A stretch of DNA of 64,000 nucleotides from contig NC_073635.1 in the NCBI RefSeq assembly GCF_029407905.1, positions 37,191,501 to 37,255,500 of the forward strand, written 5' to 3'. The translations under genes and the position numbers were made by a program. A model generated the notes under the pieces. That model was not told the origin of the DNA and searched no databases. It worked only from the letters and a program-made list of their open reading frames with translations. Below are positions 23,860 through 36,418 of this stretch, in pieces (the first letter of the stretch is position 1; the number at the start of each line of letters is the position of its first letter). The stretch is from Bubalus kerabau. Taxonomy: Eukaryota > Chordata > Mammalia > Artiodactyla > Bovidae.

Positions 23860-26800
23860 CTGGAAAGGACACGAATGGAGGAGGCGATGGGACTCTGCAA
23901 GCCCTGAGCCTACCCTGTGACCCCCTGTGACCCTGGTCACTCTGACAGACTCTGGGCAATACCCAGCTGAACCCTGGGGAAGATGCCAACAGGCTACGTC
24001 CAGGGACTGGCCTCATGCTCATTCATGCACAATAGCAACTAATTATTTCATTACACAATCATCACGTTTAATAATTTGGAACAATTATTAAACAATTAAA
24101 TCTTTTCGTAGCCCCTCAGCTCATCCTGTTTGTCCCTTCTTTAATACCGGGGATATTAACACAATGTCTCTTTAAGCATGAAAATCTCCAGTTCCTTTAT
24201 TCTCATAAACGCTGTCACCTGAGCCCCTCAGTGCAGCGGTGCTGGGTGCCTGCACCTCGTCCCATGGCTGCCCCCAGGTACCAGCCCTCCAGCTTACTTG
24301 GTCTCTTGGAATGGGTCTGGCTGTGCTCAGGGAAGGAGTGACAGACACACTGGGTGGGGACTCAGAGTGCCATCTGCATTTGGGCTTCTCTGGAGCCGCT
24401 GGAAGGGTCTGTGTGTTTTGTGGCTGTCACATGACACACGGTGCCTTGTGTGCACACAAGATAAAATTTCCCTTGCTTGTTTGTGAGCATAGATATCCTT
24501 TCTTGTGCTTTGGTCTTGAGAGGACAACTTGACTGAGAAGAACCCATTTTTCAGACCCCCCAACATCCAGACTCAGGTAGGAGGTCTGTACTCTGGGAGC
24601 ATCTTGGCTCCTGGGGTCGCTGGCAGGTGAGACCTCCTTGGTTGTGAAGAGGGAGGCCTTGGTGAGCAGCGTTTCTGGGTATTGAAGCCTAGTGACAGGG
24701 GTGCATAACCTTGCACACCCTGCAACCCATGGCATTGCCTGTCTTCAGCAACTCAGCAAGATGGGAACTAGGGGGACATGGAGGAGGCACTGGGCTTGGG
24801 TGCAAAAGTCAAAGGAACACCAAAACCTCTGGTCAGGAGAAACAGTATTCTAACACAGCATCAGGAATCCAGTTGTCCACTCGAGGCCTGCAAGCTGTTG
24901 TTGTTTAGTGACGAGGTTAGTGCAGACACAGCTGAGTTGTCACTGTGTCTCATGTCTATGCCTCTCCAGCTTTCCCAGGTCTACATCTCCAGGGACAGGA
25001 TGGGAGTGCATCTCACAGAAAACTCTTTGTTTAGGCCACAGCTGGAAAAGCTATTAATATTTCCATGGTATCCTTTCATATCCTTCCCCAGTCTTTCTAG
25101 GCCATCAATTTACTCAGAGACCTGAAAATGAAAGGTAGCCGACATGCTCCCCTGCCTATACATGTAGCTCTCCCCCAGGGTGAGCCTTCTATCTGCCAAA
25201 CACAACAGGCAAAACTGGTGGGCCTTCTGGTCCAAGCTGGTTGTTTTGTTCCGAACTCCTTTCTATGGAAGACACTGTGACCCTGTGGGCCCCACATCAG
25301 GAGACCCAGCTGTCCGTGGACACCTCAGGAACTGAGGTGGTGGTCTCATGGGCTTACCACACACGGACTGCCTTTGCTAGGCGGCAGTTGGCTTGTTCTG
25401 TCCTCTTCTTTCTGGAGCGCTAAGGCTTGAGCAGTGAGCTGGAAGAACTCCTCATTCAGCTCATCCAAATTGTCTTCCACCTGCTGTATCTTCCTCTAGA
25501 AACAAGGGACACACGGTCCTCATTACTGTCCCTTTTATTCTAATTTCACTAAAAACCCATTGAGCTGCTCCATGACAGGTGGGGGCATCAATGCTGGACG
25601 TGTGGAGTTGAGATACATCTGCTCTTGAAGAGCTCAGTACCTAAGAAAAAGGGAACGCAGGCCTACAGTCTGGTGTAGTGAGAACTGTGTGGAGGGATGT
25701 GCAGGGCCTACAGGAGCAAAAAGCAGGAGGCCTAACACAGGCAGTTGCGATCAGGGAGAGCTCTCTGGAAGACAGGAGACATCGCAACTGAATGTTAACA
25801 AAAATGAATTAACTGGGTGGACAGATGAAGTAGGGCATGCTAGGCAAAGGCAACAGCATGTGTGGAAACACAGAGATATGAGAGAGCACAGGAACTTTCA
25901 TCTATCTCTCAGTTCACCCAGTTCCATCCACGCATCTTTCCATCCACCCATCCGTCTAAGCATCCATCCATGCATCTATCCATCAGTGGATTCATACATG
26001 GATCCATTCATCCATCCATTTGTACGTCCATCCATTCATAGATAAAGATTTATTGAGCACCCATTATGTGTCAAGCCAATGGTTGATTATGGAACCCCAT
26101 TAGTGAACTCCCATGAGGTTTGTAGTCTATAAGGAAAGGCAAACATAGAACAAGGAATTATCAGTGACAAATGTTACCCAAGGAGATGTTCAGCTTGGTG
26201 TGGGAAGTAGTCAAAGTTCAGTTTGGTGGTTGCATGCATTAATAATTTGTTTGGAAAAGTGGACAGAGATGATGCTGGAGACATAGGAGTGGTGGCTGGG
26301 GACAGCAGGCGGTGAAGGGCCTTGTGTACTAATTGTGGCTACAATGGCAGAGATTTTCTTATTAATTTTTTGGGAGAGTGAGTGTTTTCTGATTAAAAAT
26401 TGCTTATCTCAGACACTCTTATAGGCAGAGATGATTGTGTAGCTGAGTTTTGCCCAATGCTTTCCTGAAAGGTTTCAATTTTGTACTCTTCAACCAGTGG
26501 AATATGAGAGTGTTTATTTCTTTATTCCTCACAATTACTTTAGTCAGATTGGTATCACCGACTCGATGGACATGAGTTTGAGTAAACTCCGGGAGTTGGT
26601 GATGGACAGGGAGGCCTGTCGTGCTGCAGTCCATGGGGTCGCAAAGAGTCAGACATGACTGAGCGACTGAACTGAACTGAACTTGGTCAGATATTTTAGG
26701 TAGATAAAAAAGGGTATTTAGCTTAATTATTTTTTTTTCTGATTCTTTGAACATTCTAATACAATTTACTTGTTTGTGTTTCCTTTCTCTAAGGCCATTT

Positions 26801-29800
26801 GCACATTTTTTCTAAAACAGTGAAAGTGTCTACTAATGATAACATTTTGACCTAGAGGTTTTATATTATTATGTGATCATATCTTACCTTTGGGATTTTT
26901 TCCCCCCATTTTTTTGAAAATTGTTTTAAACCTTCACCTCATGCCCTTGTAAACATTGTAGAAATCAATGAATACTTGTTGATTAAAAGAATGCTTTTCT
27001 TGACCAGTATTCTCCAATTCTAATTTCCTGTGTCTCAGAGTCATACACGGTGTGTAGGTGACAAGCAGGCTGGAGGGTGGGCAGTTTCCCTACATCATCC
27101 CACGTTGCTGGGCTGTGCCCCTCCCCACACTGCCCGGCCCCTACCTGCACCTCAGGAAGGGCTCCCTGCCTGTGCGCGGGGGCAGGGCTCACGGGGCCTC
27201 CTCCTTTGATGTCATCCTGGGGGCGCCATCCAGCTCTCGGCTGCCTCTGGGGGCTGAGAAAAAGAGGGGTGAGAGGCACCCTCTCAAGCCTCTACTGCTG
27301 GTGGTCCACCCCCTCGGCCGAGTTTAACATCTCCTCAGAGAGTCTGAGATTAGGGAAAGACGAGATATGAGACTTAAACATGAAGGACACATACATAGGT
27401 CCCCTGAAGCTGGACAACAGGACCCAGGCAGGCTTCTCTGCCCACGGGTGGTGACTTCTCAGTGCCAGGAGCACAATTCATGGCCAGCACATGTCAAGGA
27501 GGCACACTGAGATAAGAAAATCTCTCTGCCTTCCAATATCTGCCTAAAAACAGGACTTACTTTTTGAAGAGGTTCCTTCCCCTCTCTACCAGGAGGCTCA
27601 GAGGGTAATCACTGGAGGCACACTAGACCCTCACCAGCCCAGAGATACCTCCAGAGGAATTTACATAGACACTAGTCCCCCCACCATGACACTCCCCTGT
27701 ATCTACCATCCCAAGATCTGTGGCCCTAGAAACCCAAAGTCCTTTACAGTTGTCTTTACCACAGTTCCAACCTTCCCTTCAAGTTATTCTGCACTGAGGG
27801 CCCCACACATGGGCCATGGACACGTGAATGAGCTTCTGTTTTCTCTTGTTGCTTATGTGAGAACCTGAGATGGGTAGAGGAAAAAGATTTTCCCTCCTCT
27901 GCATCAGCTGGCTGTGCCCTGTCTGGCTATGTGCTCTCCTGGGTCCAGGGACTGCTGTCTGCTGTTGACCTGCTAGGCCAGGAGGAGGCCTGTGCTAGTC
28001 CATGTAGGTGCCTGGACCTGCACACCCTCATATGTCTCCTTTATTATGCTGTTCTCAAATTGTCCATCTGTTTCCTGCTACAAGCCTGGTCCGTACATGG
28101 ATGTCTTCTTCAGAGTCCCCTCGGGCTGCTTAATTCCAGATTTCAGTTTTCACACCTTGAGGCAAGATGGCTGGATGGTGTCCAGGGAGCTTTTGGGCCT
28201 TGGGGATGGGCCTTGGGTCTCAAGCCAGACCTGAGTGCTCTCACTATTGTCTCAGGTCTCGGTCAATGCTGCTGTCCTCCAGGAAGACCCTTCCCCAACA
28301 CCTGCTGCTAGGACCACCCTTATTTAAAGCTATCTTATCTTTCCTGATCCTTACAAATGTCTTTAAACTTCTAGAAGTCTTTCATTATAATCACGTGTTC
28401 CTCTAGACTCCTTCAGCCCTGCATCAAAGGCAGCAGTAAACATTCTCCTGACATGGAACAAGAGACTGGTTCCAAATTGGGAAGGGAGTACCTCAACACT
28501 GTATATTGTCACCCTGCTTATTTAACTTCTATGCAGAGTACATCATGCGAAATGCCAGTTTGAATGAAGCACAAGCTGGAATCAAGATTGCTGGGAGAAA
28601 TATCAGTAACCTGAGATATGCAGATGACACCACCCTTATGGCAGAAAGCAAAGAGGAAATAAAGAGCCTCTTGATGAAAGTGAAAGAGGAGAGTGAAAAA
28701 GTTGGCTTAAAACTCAACATTCAAAAAACTAAGGTCATGGCATCTGGTCCCATCACTTCATGGCAAATAGATGGGGAAATAATGGAAACAGTGACAGATT
28801 TTATTTTCTTGGGTTCCAAAATCACTGCAGATGCTGACTGCAGCCATGAAATTAAAAGACGCTTGCTCCTTGGAAGAAAAGCTATGACCAGCTTAGATAG
28901 CATATTAAAAAGCAGAGACATTACTTTGCCAACAAAGGTCCATCTAGTCAAAGCTATGGTTTTTCCAGTAGTCAAGTATGGATATGAGAGTTGGACTATA
29001 AAAAAAGCTGAATGCTGAAGAATTGATGCTTTTGAACTGTGGTGTTGGAGAAGGCTCTTGAGAGTCCCTTGGACTGCAAGGAGATCAAACCAGTCCATCC
29101 TAAAGGAAATTAGTCCTGAATATTCATTGGAAGGATTGATGCTGAAGCTGAAGTTCCAATACTTTGGCCACCTGATGGGAAGAACTGACTCATTTGGAAA
29201 AGACCCTGATGCTGGGAAAGATTGAAGGCAGGAGGAGAAGGGGTCGACAGAGAATGAGATGGTAGATGGCATCACTGACTCAATGGACATGAGTTTGAGC
29301 AAACTCTGGGAGCTGGTGATGGACAGGGAAGCCTGCTGCAGTCCATGGGGTTGCAAAGAGTTGCACATGACTGAGCACCTGAACTGAACTGAACTGAAAC
29401 ATTCTCTTGGGTGGTCCTCATAGAGCTGCTGGGAGGTATTTTCTCATGATCCCCAGTGTCCAGTGTCCAGGGCAGAGTCCAGGCAGGGATTCAGGTCTCT
29501 GGACTCCTGACCTGCATTTCCTTTTTGTGATTCTCTTTCTGGCAACCTGGACCTCCAGGGTCCCCAGCCTGGCGATGTGAGCAGGAGAGTCTGGGCTCTT
29601 CTCTTTCCTTCAGGAGACTTCAATCATCTGTATAAGCTCTCCAGGACTTTCAGTCAGGAAGCCAAGAGGAGAAATGTCTCTGGGAGGATGGGCTGTGGTG
29701 GCTTTGGTGCAGGGATTAGAGGGGTGAGCATTCAGAGTCAGCAAGTCTGAGAGTCAGATGCCCTGGGCTGCAATTCCAGGTCCTCCTGTAATATAACCGT

Positions 29801-32800
29801 TCTGAGCCCCAGCTACCTCACCTTTAAACTAAAGGATAGTACCACTTCACAGGGTTGTTGTGAGGATCAGATAACAGACAAAGTGCTTATCTCAGTACCA
29901 GTAAATATAGTCAATGATTTTACCACTTCCTCTCCTCAACTCAGAGGAACAAAGGAGACTGTGGGTCTCCACCTGAAGAGAGATGGGAGTTAGAGGAAGG
30001 AGAATCAGAAGGAGGAGCAGGAATATGAAGTCTGGGGTCACCTGGAGTGAACGTGGCCTCTTTCCCATGGGTGGGGACAACCCCAGTGAATGACATGGAG
30101 TCCTCAAACTGGCAAACCCTTGGCAAACCTGGGTGGCCATGACAATGGGGACTACCGGGGGCAGGGATCCCCAAAGACTTGTAGCTGGATCAGAATGGTT
30201 TGAGGCTCTAAATCAGGTGGTGAAAAATAAGAACCTCAGTGCCAGGGGGCTTAGGGTGTCCATGCCTGCCCACCTTGGACTTCGGTGCTCCTCAGGGGAG
30301 GGCAGAGGCTGGGGCTCGGGGAGCACATCATTCACCAGCTGAGCATCTTTTTGACAGGCGGAGACAGTCTGTCCACCAACCCAACCAGAGGCCTTGGAAA
30401 GGACAGACAGTCCTGTAACTTTCCTCTATTTCTGGGCCCGGAAAAGAACAGTGAGGGACCAGGACGTCATTGCTAACTTGACACGGACAGGTGTGCCGAC
30501 CTGAGTGTGGGATGCCATGTCTCTGGGGAGCCTGGCTGCTGACTGCTGGGTGCTCCTAGGGGCCCCAAGCAGCTGCCCAGAGTCAGTTAAGACCTGATGA
30601 GAGTGGTGGCCTCCCTTGTCTTTGCCCCCAGGCCCCCTGGGACACATGGGCCACAACGGACTCTGCCCTGCTGCACAGGGGTGCCACACTGAGGACCCAG
30701 AGGCCCTCCAAGTACTCAGTCCTCAGAAGTGCTGCCCTCAGCAGGAACTGGGGGCCGGGCTCCTCTTGAGTGTCCTGTGAGAGGCCAGGTCAGCTAGTGG
30801 ATGGGGAGGCATTATCTCCAACATGCTTCTTGGAGGAGGCTCAGAAGCGATGGAGCAGGGTCACCTAGAGCACAGGGCACGTACCTTGGGTTCTGACCAA
30901 GGGCGGGGTGCTTGCAGAGCATGAGGCCCAGATGTGTGTGAGCCTGTGTGTGATGCACGTGCACACATGAGTGTATGGGTGTGAGTGTGTGGTGAGTGCT
31001 AATGTGTACTGTGTGAACATGCATGTGACTGTGTGTGCATGTGTGTGATGCATGTGCACACATGAGTGTATGGGTGTGTGTGTGTGGCTGTGTGCTGTGC
31101 ACACATGCATGTGAGTGTGTATGGTGTGTGTGATGCACACGTACACATGAGTGTATGGGTGTGAGTGTGGGGAGTGTGTGCCCGTGTGCCTAATGAGTCT
31201 GAACAGTCAGGCTGTGGTTGCCCTGGGTGTTCACCTTTCTCAGGGCCCCAGTTGGTGGCCCACATGCCTGAGAAAGTGCGGTTGCCAGGGCTGCGATGGC
31301 TCGGTCCAGCTCCACATGACAGCCTGGGGGGGACACACAGTGGGTGCAGCCTGGGGGGAAGAACACAGAGAACCCCTCAGACATCCCCTCATCCATCACA
31401 GCCGCCCTGCCGGACATCTCACCCCTCCCTGTTCATGGAGTTGGTGTGTGTACCCCACCTTTCCTCTTGTCAGTCACCGCACCAGCTGGACACCCAGGGG
31501 CGGAGCCTGGAGGAAGCATCCTGCTGCCTTGAGTCCAGATGGTGTCCCCCTCTCTGTACATCTCATTCCTAACTGCTTCTAAACTCAGAGATCTGCCCCT
31601 CTGGTATTCACACCTCTGTCCAACTCAGAACCCTGCTGTGGTGTGGGCCCCCAGGTCGCCAGGCATGCACTCTGGCTGCACACCTCCCAGTCACACAGTG
31701 AGTCTCCTGGGTTAGAGGAAGATTTTGGTTTTTTGTCTTTTTGATTTGCTAATGCTTTGTCACATATTATTTTTGAAAATTTGGCCAACACAAAGGAAAA
31801 ATGGAACCCCAGCTTTCAGCTTGCAATAGAACCCGCCTTCTAACCCAGCTCTCATCAGCACCCAGGACAGACAGTAATGACTGGTCTCAGGCAAGTTCAG
31901 AGAAATGTTCCTTTTCCTCGTGATCACTTGGCTGGATGTCCCAGCCCAGAAGGTACAGACGAGGAGTTTAAGAAGAGATGATTTGCAGGGAAGGTCAAGG
32001 AAAGCTCTGGATGTCATTGCTTAGTCCCCAGGGTCCTCCAGGCCACACACTTGCACACTCACACTTACACACACACATTTACACATAGTCACACCCACTC
32101 ACCCACCCCCCCACACTGATACACATTCACACACACACACTCACACACATGCACACCCACCCACACCCCACACACAATCACACACACTCACACACTTACA
32201 AACACACCCTGCCCCACACGTTCACACACACACTCAACACACTCACATACATATACACATACACTCAGCCCCCACACTCACAACTCCCACATACACTGAT
32301 ACACACTTACACACTCACACACACATGCATCTGCCAGGGAGGGTTTCTGGCATCTCTACCATGCCCCCTGAATCTACCTCTGCCCTGGGCTGGGACCTGG
32401 AGGACTCTGACTGTGGAAAAAGTGACACAGCTGTCTGGACCTCAGCCCCCACACTACTTTCCAGGGAGTGGACTTCATTGAGGAACTACCTGCCTCCCCC
32501 AAAGGGCCAGGGAGCTCCGTGGGGGCTGTGGCTGGGCTTGGAGCCCAAGTCTGGTGGTTACTGCCGAGCTCGTGGGGTCTAATGAGGCACATTCCTGCAT
32601 GCTGTCAGCTGCAGGTGGAGGCATATAAGTCCTGTGCAGCAGGGAGTGGGCTTCTGGGCCAGCTTGCACTCTCTGTGGATGCTGGGAGGGTCCTTTAGCC
32701 TCTTTAGGCCTCAAATTCCTTATCTGTACAATGGGGATGTGGTAATACCACTCACAGGTTTCCTGTAACAACTGAACGGGTAAGTGGAGGTGATGTGAGT

Positions 32801-35800
32801 ACAGTCATCACACAGTGCAGGACTGTGAGGACAGTGCTGGAAGCTAGGCTCCAGGGCCTTTGTGGCCCCAGGGAGCGGCACCGGATCCACTTCTCTGTCA
32901 GACCCCTGTGCATGCTAATGCCGTCCATCCTGGGAGCGTCTCTCCCTGGCCCTGTGCCCAGGACCATCTTCTCTGATCAGGTTGGATGCTCTCTGGTTTT
33001 GGCACCGAGTGGGATGAACCACGTGAAACACTGTTGGGCCTTGATATCACAGCTTTTCACCTGCTGCCCCACCCCTGGGTACTGGCCTCGCACCTGGCGG
33101 ACGCTGCTTGGGCTCCCCAGGAGAAGCTGTGTTGCGGCTGCTCCACGAGTCTGTGCTCTGTTCAGTGCATGTCCTGGCAGCAGCCCTGCCTCCTGTCTCT
33201 GGGTCTCCAGCCCTGCCCAGCCCTGGCCGCTCTGTTGCACTGAGGCCTTGCAGGAGGTCCTGGAGGAACCAGGGCTGGATCACCCTCTCAGGTTGGGTGT
33301 GGCCCTTCGTCTCAGCTCAGGCGATTCACAGAAGGGTGGGTGGCTGTTCCTGAAGTGGGTGGGTGGGTGTGGGGGGAGACGTGGGAGAGGCAGTGGTCCC
33401 GGTTGTCAGGGGCTGGGGCTAACCTGGAGCCCCCGCAGTTGTAGGCTGGCGCCTCTGTAGAAGGCCAGTGCATCGCTCCTGTGCCTGCTCAGCTGGGCTG
33501 CCACATGTAGGCTCTGGTCCTCCAGCTTGTCATACAGCGTGCGGACGCTGAAGTCCTCCAGGGTGTGGGCTGCAAGCGGCTTCCCTGCAGGCAGGGGCCC
33601 TGGACTCAGCATCTCCCTTCTCCCATGGGGCTCTGCAGGCAGGATGCAGGGGCAGAGGAGCATGGAGGCCTGCCTGCAGGGGAGGCCGGCTCAGCAGAGG
33701 AGCTGACAGGCAGGTTGGTCATTCCATGAAGGGACCCTGCAGGGCAATGCCCATCCCCCCAGCCTAGCTCCTGACCCGCACAGTGAGGACCCAGAGCTCT
33801 GGCCACTCTCCAACCTCACCACCTGAGGGAGCCCAGAGAGCCACTCACACCTCCTGGGGCCTCAGTCTGTCTGGAAAATGGAAATACAACAACCCTCCAA
33901 AGGCCCATTTCTAGGTTTTGTGGTGAGGCTGAGAGGGATGGCATGGACTGCCATTAACTGTCAGTACAAAAACCAGCTGCTCCCCACATGTGCACCTGGT
34001 GTGCTGGGGGGGAGGGCAGGGGGAGGACGGTGGGGCGGGGGTACCTGGGCCCTGGGCAGTGGCTTTCTTCCAGGAATCAGCTCCTTTCTCGGAGCCCCAG
34101 GGACCAAGGTCCTCAGAGAATGAAAAGCTGCAGAGAAGTAGTAGCCTCAGAGCCTGCACACATGGCTGGCCCCGGGCTGGTCGGGGACTGCGGGAGGTGA
34201 GCCGGCAGGAGGGGACTCACCGGTCCCCAAGGGGAACAGGCTCCACAGGCAAGAGAGGCTCCCTGAGGCCCCTCCACCAAGGCCCCTGAGCCCTCACAGG
34301 GCAGGCCTGGGCCAACAAGGAGGGTCTCAGCACGAAGCCCAGGCTGGTCAGCAGTGTGGTTGCCAAGCCAACAGCCAGCAGCACCCCTGTGGGGGTGGGG
34401 GTGGGGGTGGGTGGGGAGCTGTGAGAGCAGCAGTCCCCACTTTCTCTTCCTGCTGCCTCCGGGCTCTAACCCCCCTGAGCCCCCTGTTAACAGCCCTCAC
34501 TCCTGCCTCTGGGTGTAACCCAGTCACCATCCTACTGGGGGTCCTCCTCCACCCTGGATCCTTTGGGGGTGGGGTGGAGGGCCTTCCCGGGAGGCTGCTG
34601 CTCCGCCCTGCTCTGGCCGCCCCAGGGCCAGGCCCTTGAACCTCAGTTGCTATGGGCCACCTGTTTCCCCCAGCCCCTTGGCAGCAGACCTGGGTCATGA
34701 ATATGGAGGGAAGAATGCAGGAGACCCACAGAGGAGGCAAGAACAGGCACCTCTGGACACCTCCACTCAGGGACCCTGTTCACTGAGGCAGGGGCCCTAG
34801 GACCCATGGGAGCACGGGGTAGAGACAGGAGGCCCAGGAGAGAATTTCAATATTCCTTGCCTGGCAGAGGAAGGCCAGGTTCAAGGACAAGTTTGTCGTC
34901 TTCAAGGCTGTGCCCAGGGTTGCAGGCTGGAGCTTGGTCCCCCTGCCCCCTGCAACCCTGCTCTTCTGTTCTGTGGTCAGTACCTGAGATTGCCGCCCAG
35001 TCTGGGCCCAGGTTTGGTGGCTGGTGCCTGAGGACACCATGCCTGGCAAGCTGATAGGGTGAGGAGGGCTGCACGGGGGGCAGGCCTGGGTCGCAGGCCA
35101 CCCCTTGCTCCTTCACCAGCACCACAGCCAGGCTCTCGGGCAGCCCATTGTCCTGAAACACGTACGTGCCTGGATCTACAAACCGGTGAGCAAACCTGGA
35201 GGTGAAGGGCCAGAATATGGGGACAGTCTGAGGGCCACGAGCCATGGAAGGGGCTCCCCCTAGAGTAACGTGGCCCAGGGAAGCTGCCCATGACCCCCAC
35301 CCCTGACATGGTCTGAGGCCCCCACTCTCCCCCGTGCCCTCCTGGCGCCCACCCTGGAGAGGCTGTGACCCTCACTCCAGGAACCAGGTAGCCTCACCAC
35401 AGTCACCTGGAGAAGCTGAGGTGGGTCTCCCGCACCAGGCGATCGAGATGCCTGAAGGCCCCGAAGTCCCAGTGGGGGTTGGTGTTGAACAGGTGCTGTG
35501 TCTGGTACACGGGGTAGTGACTGGCTGAACGATCTGTGGAGTGAGCCGCTTAGCCTGAGCTCCAGGGGCTTCTGAAACCGCAGCCCCGGGCAGCCCACAA
35601 CCTGTTCCCAGGACGCTGACCTGTGAAATAAACCTGGTGCCAGGTGAGACCCTTCCCTCTTGGCCCACAGAGAGAGAGGCCCCCCCTGGGGTGAGCACAG
35701 CCGCACGCCCGGTGCCCTCTGGGGTGGGGTCTGTCCACCTCTGAACCCTGGCAGGTGGCACAGGGCAGGCACACAGCCAGTGTTCAGTTCCTGCTAGGGG

Positions 35801-36374
35801 GGCAGGTGGGCAGAAGCATGGGTCTGGGTCTGGCCACTCCCTCTGACCAGGCCTGTCTCCTGCCTCTCAAGATGTCACAGAGGCGAAGACTGAGGTTGAG
35901 AGGTAGGGCTACCCAGGCCCGTGGGATTACGGGTGAGCTGGGCCTGGAAATGTCCAAGCCGGGGTTCACTCTGTGTGAGTCCTTTTCCTTTCTGGCCCCA
36001 TTACCCTTGCACTGCTTCGTGTGGGGGAACTTGGGCAGCTACTCCATGCGTGAAACCAAACCCTCGGTCTGCTTCTATGCGGGCTGGGTGCTTGTTCTGT
36101 TCAGATCTGATTTACGCTGAGATCTTCAGCCATGCCTGGAGAAACACCTCCTCTTGAACCTTCAATGTGTGGCTGTGTGCTGTCTCTAAACTGACTGCTA
36201 AAGCATTTAGAAAGATAGTTTACATTTGTGAGCTCTCTGTCCCATATTTTTGCTCTTGAAATCCATTCTTTAAAAAACATACTGGAGAAGAAAAAAAAGG
36301 CCGGTCAGGCACTGGCCGCCCTCTTGCCTCTGTCTCATTGGCAACCTACCTCGTGTCAATGATGTCGTGATATA

Positions 36375-36418
<44 letters not shown>

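Larger units (their letters stand above)
25496..31234. other. Intron 31 of the large gene
   Basis: Holds a (TCCA)n repeat (25915-26040), a BovB 3' end (26548-26683), a BovB (28449-29397), a MIR (about 29735-29925) and a TG-rich minisatellite (30934-31178). No exon found in it. Confidence 0.6.
31324..33093. other. Intron 30 of the large gene
   Basis: Contains a CA-rich repeat (32041-32330) and a MIR relic (about 32690-32830). No exon found. Confidence 0.55.

Noticed and set aside
32795..33460. 221-codon plus-strand frame
   Set aside because: It is the opposite-strand shadow of exons 29 and 30 plus intron, with no recognisable domain.
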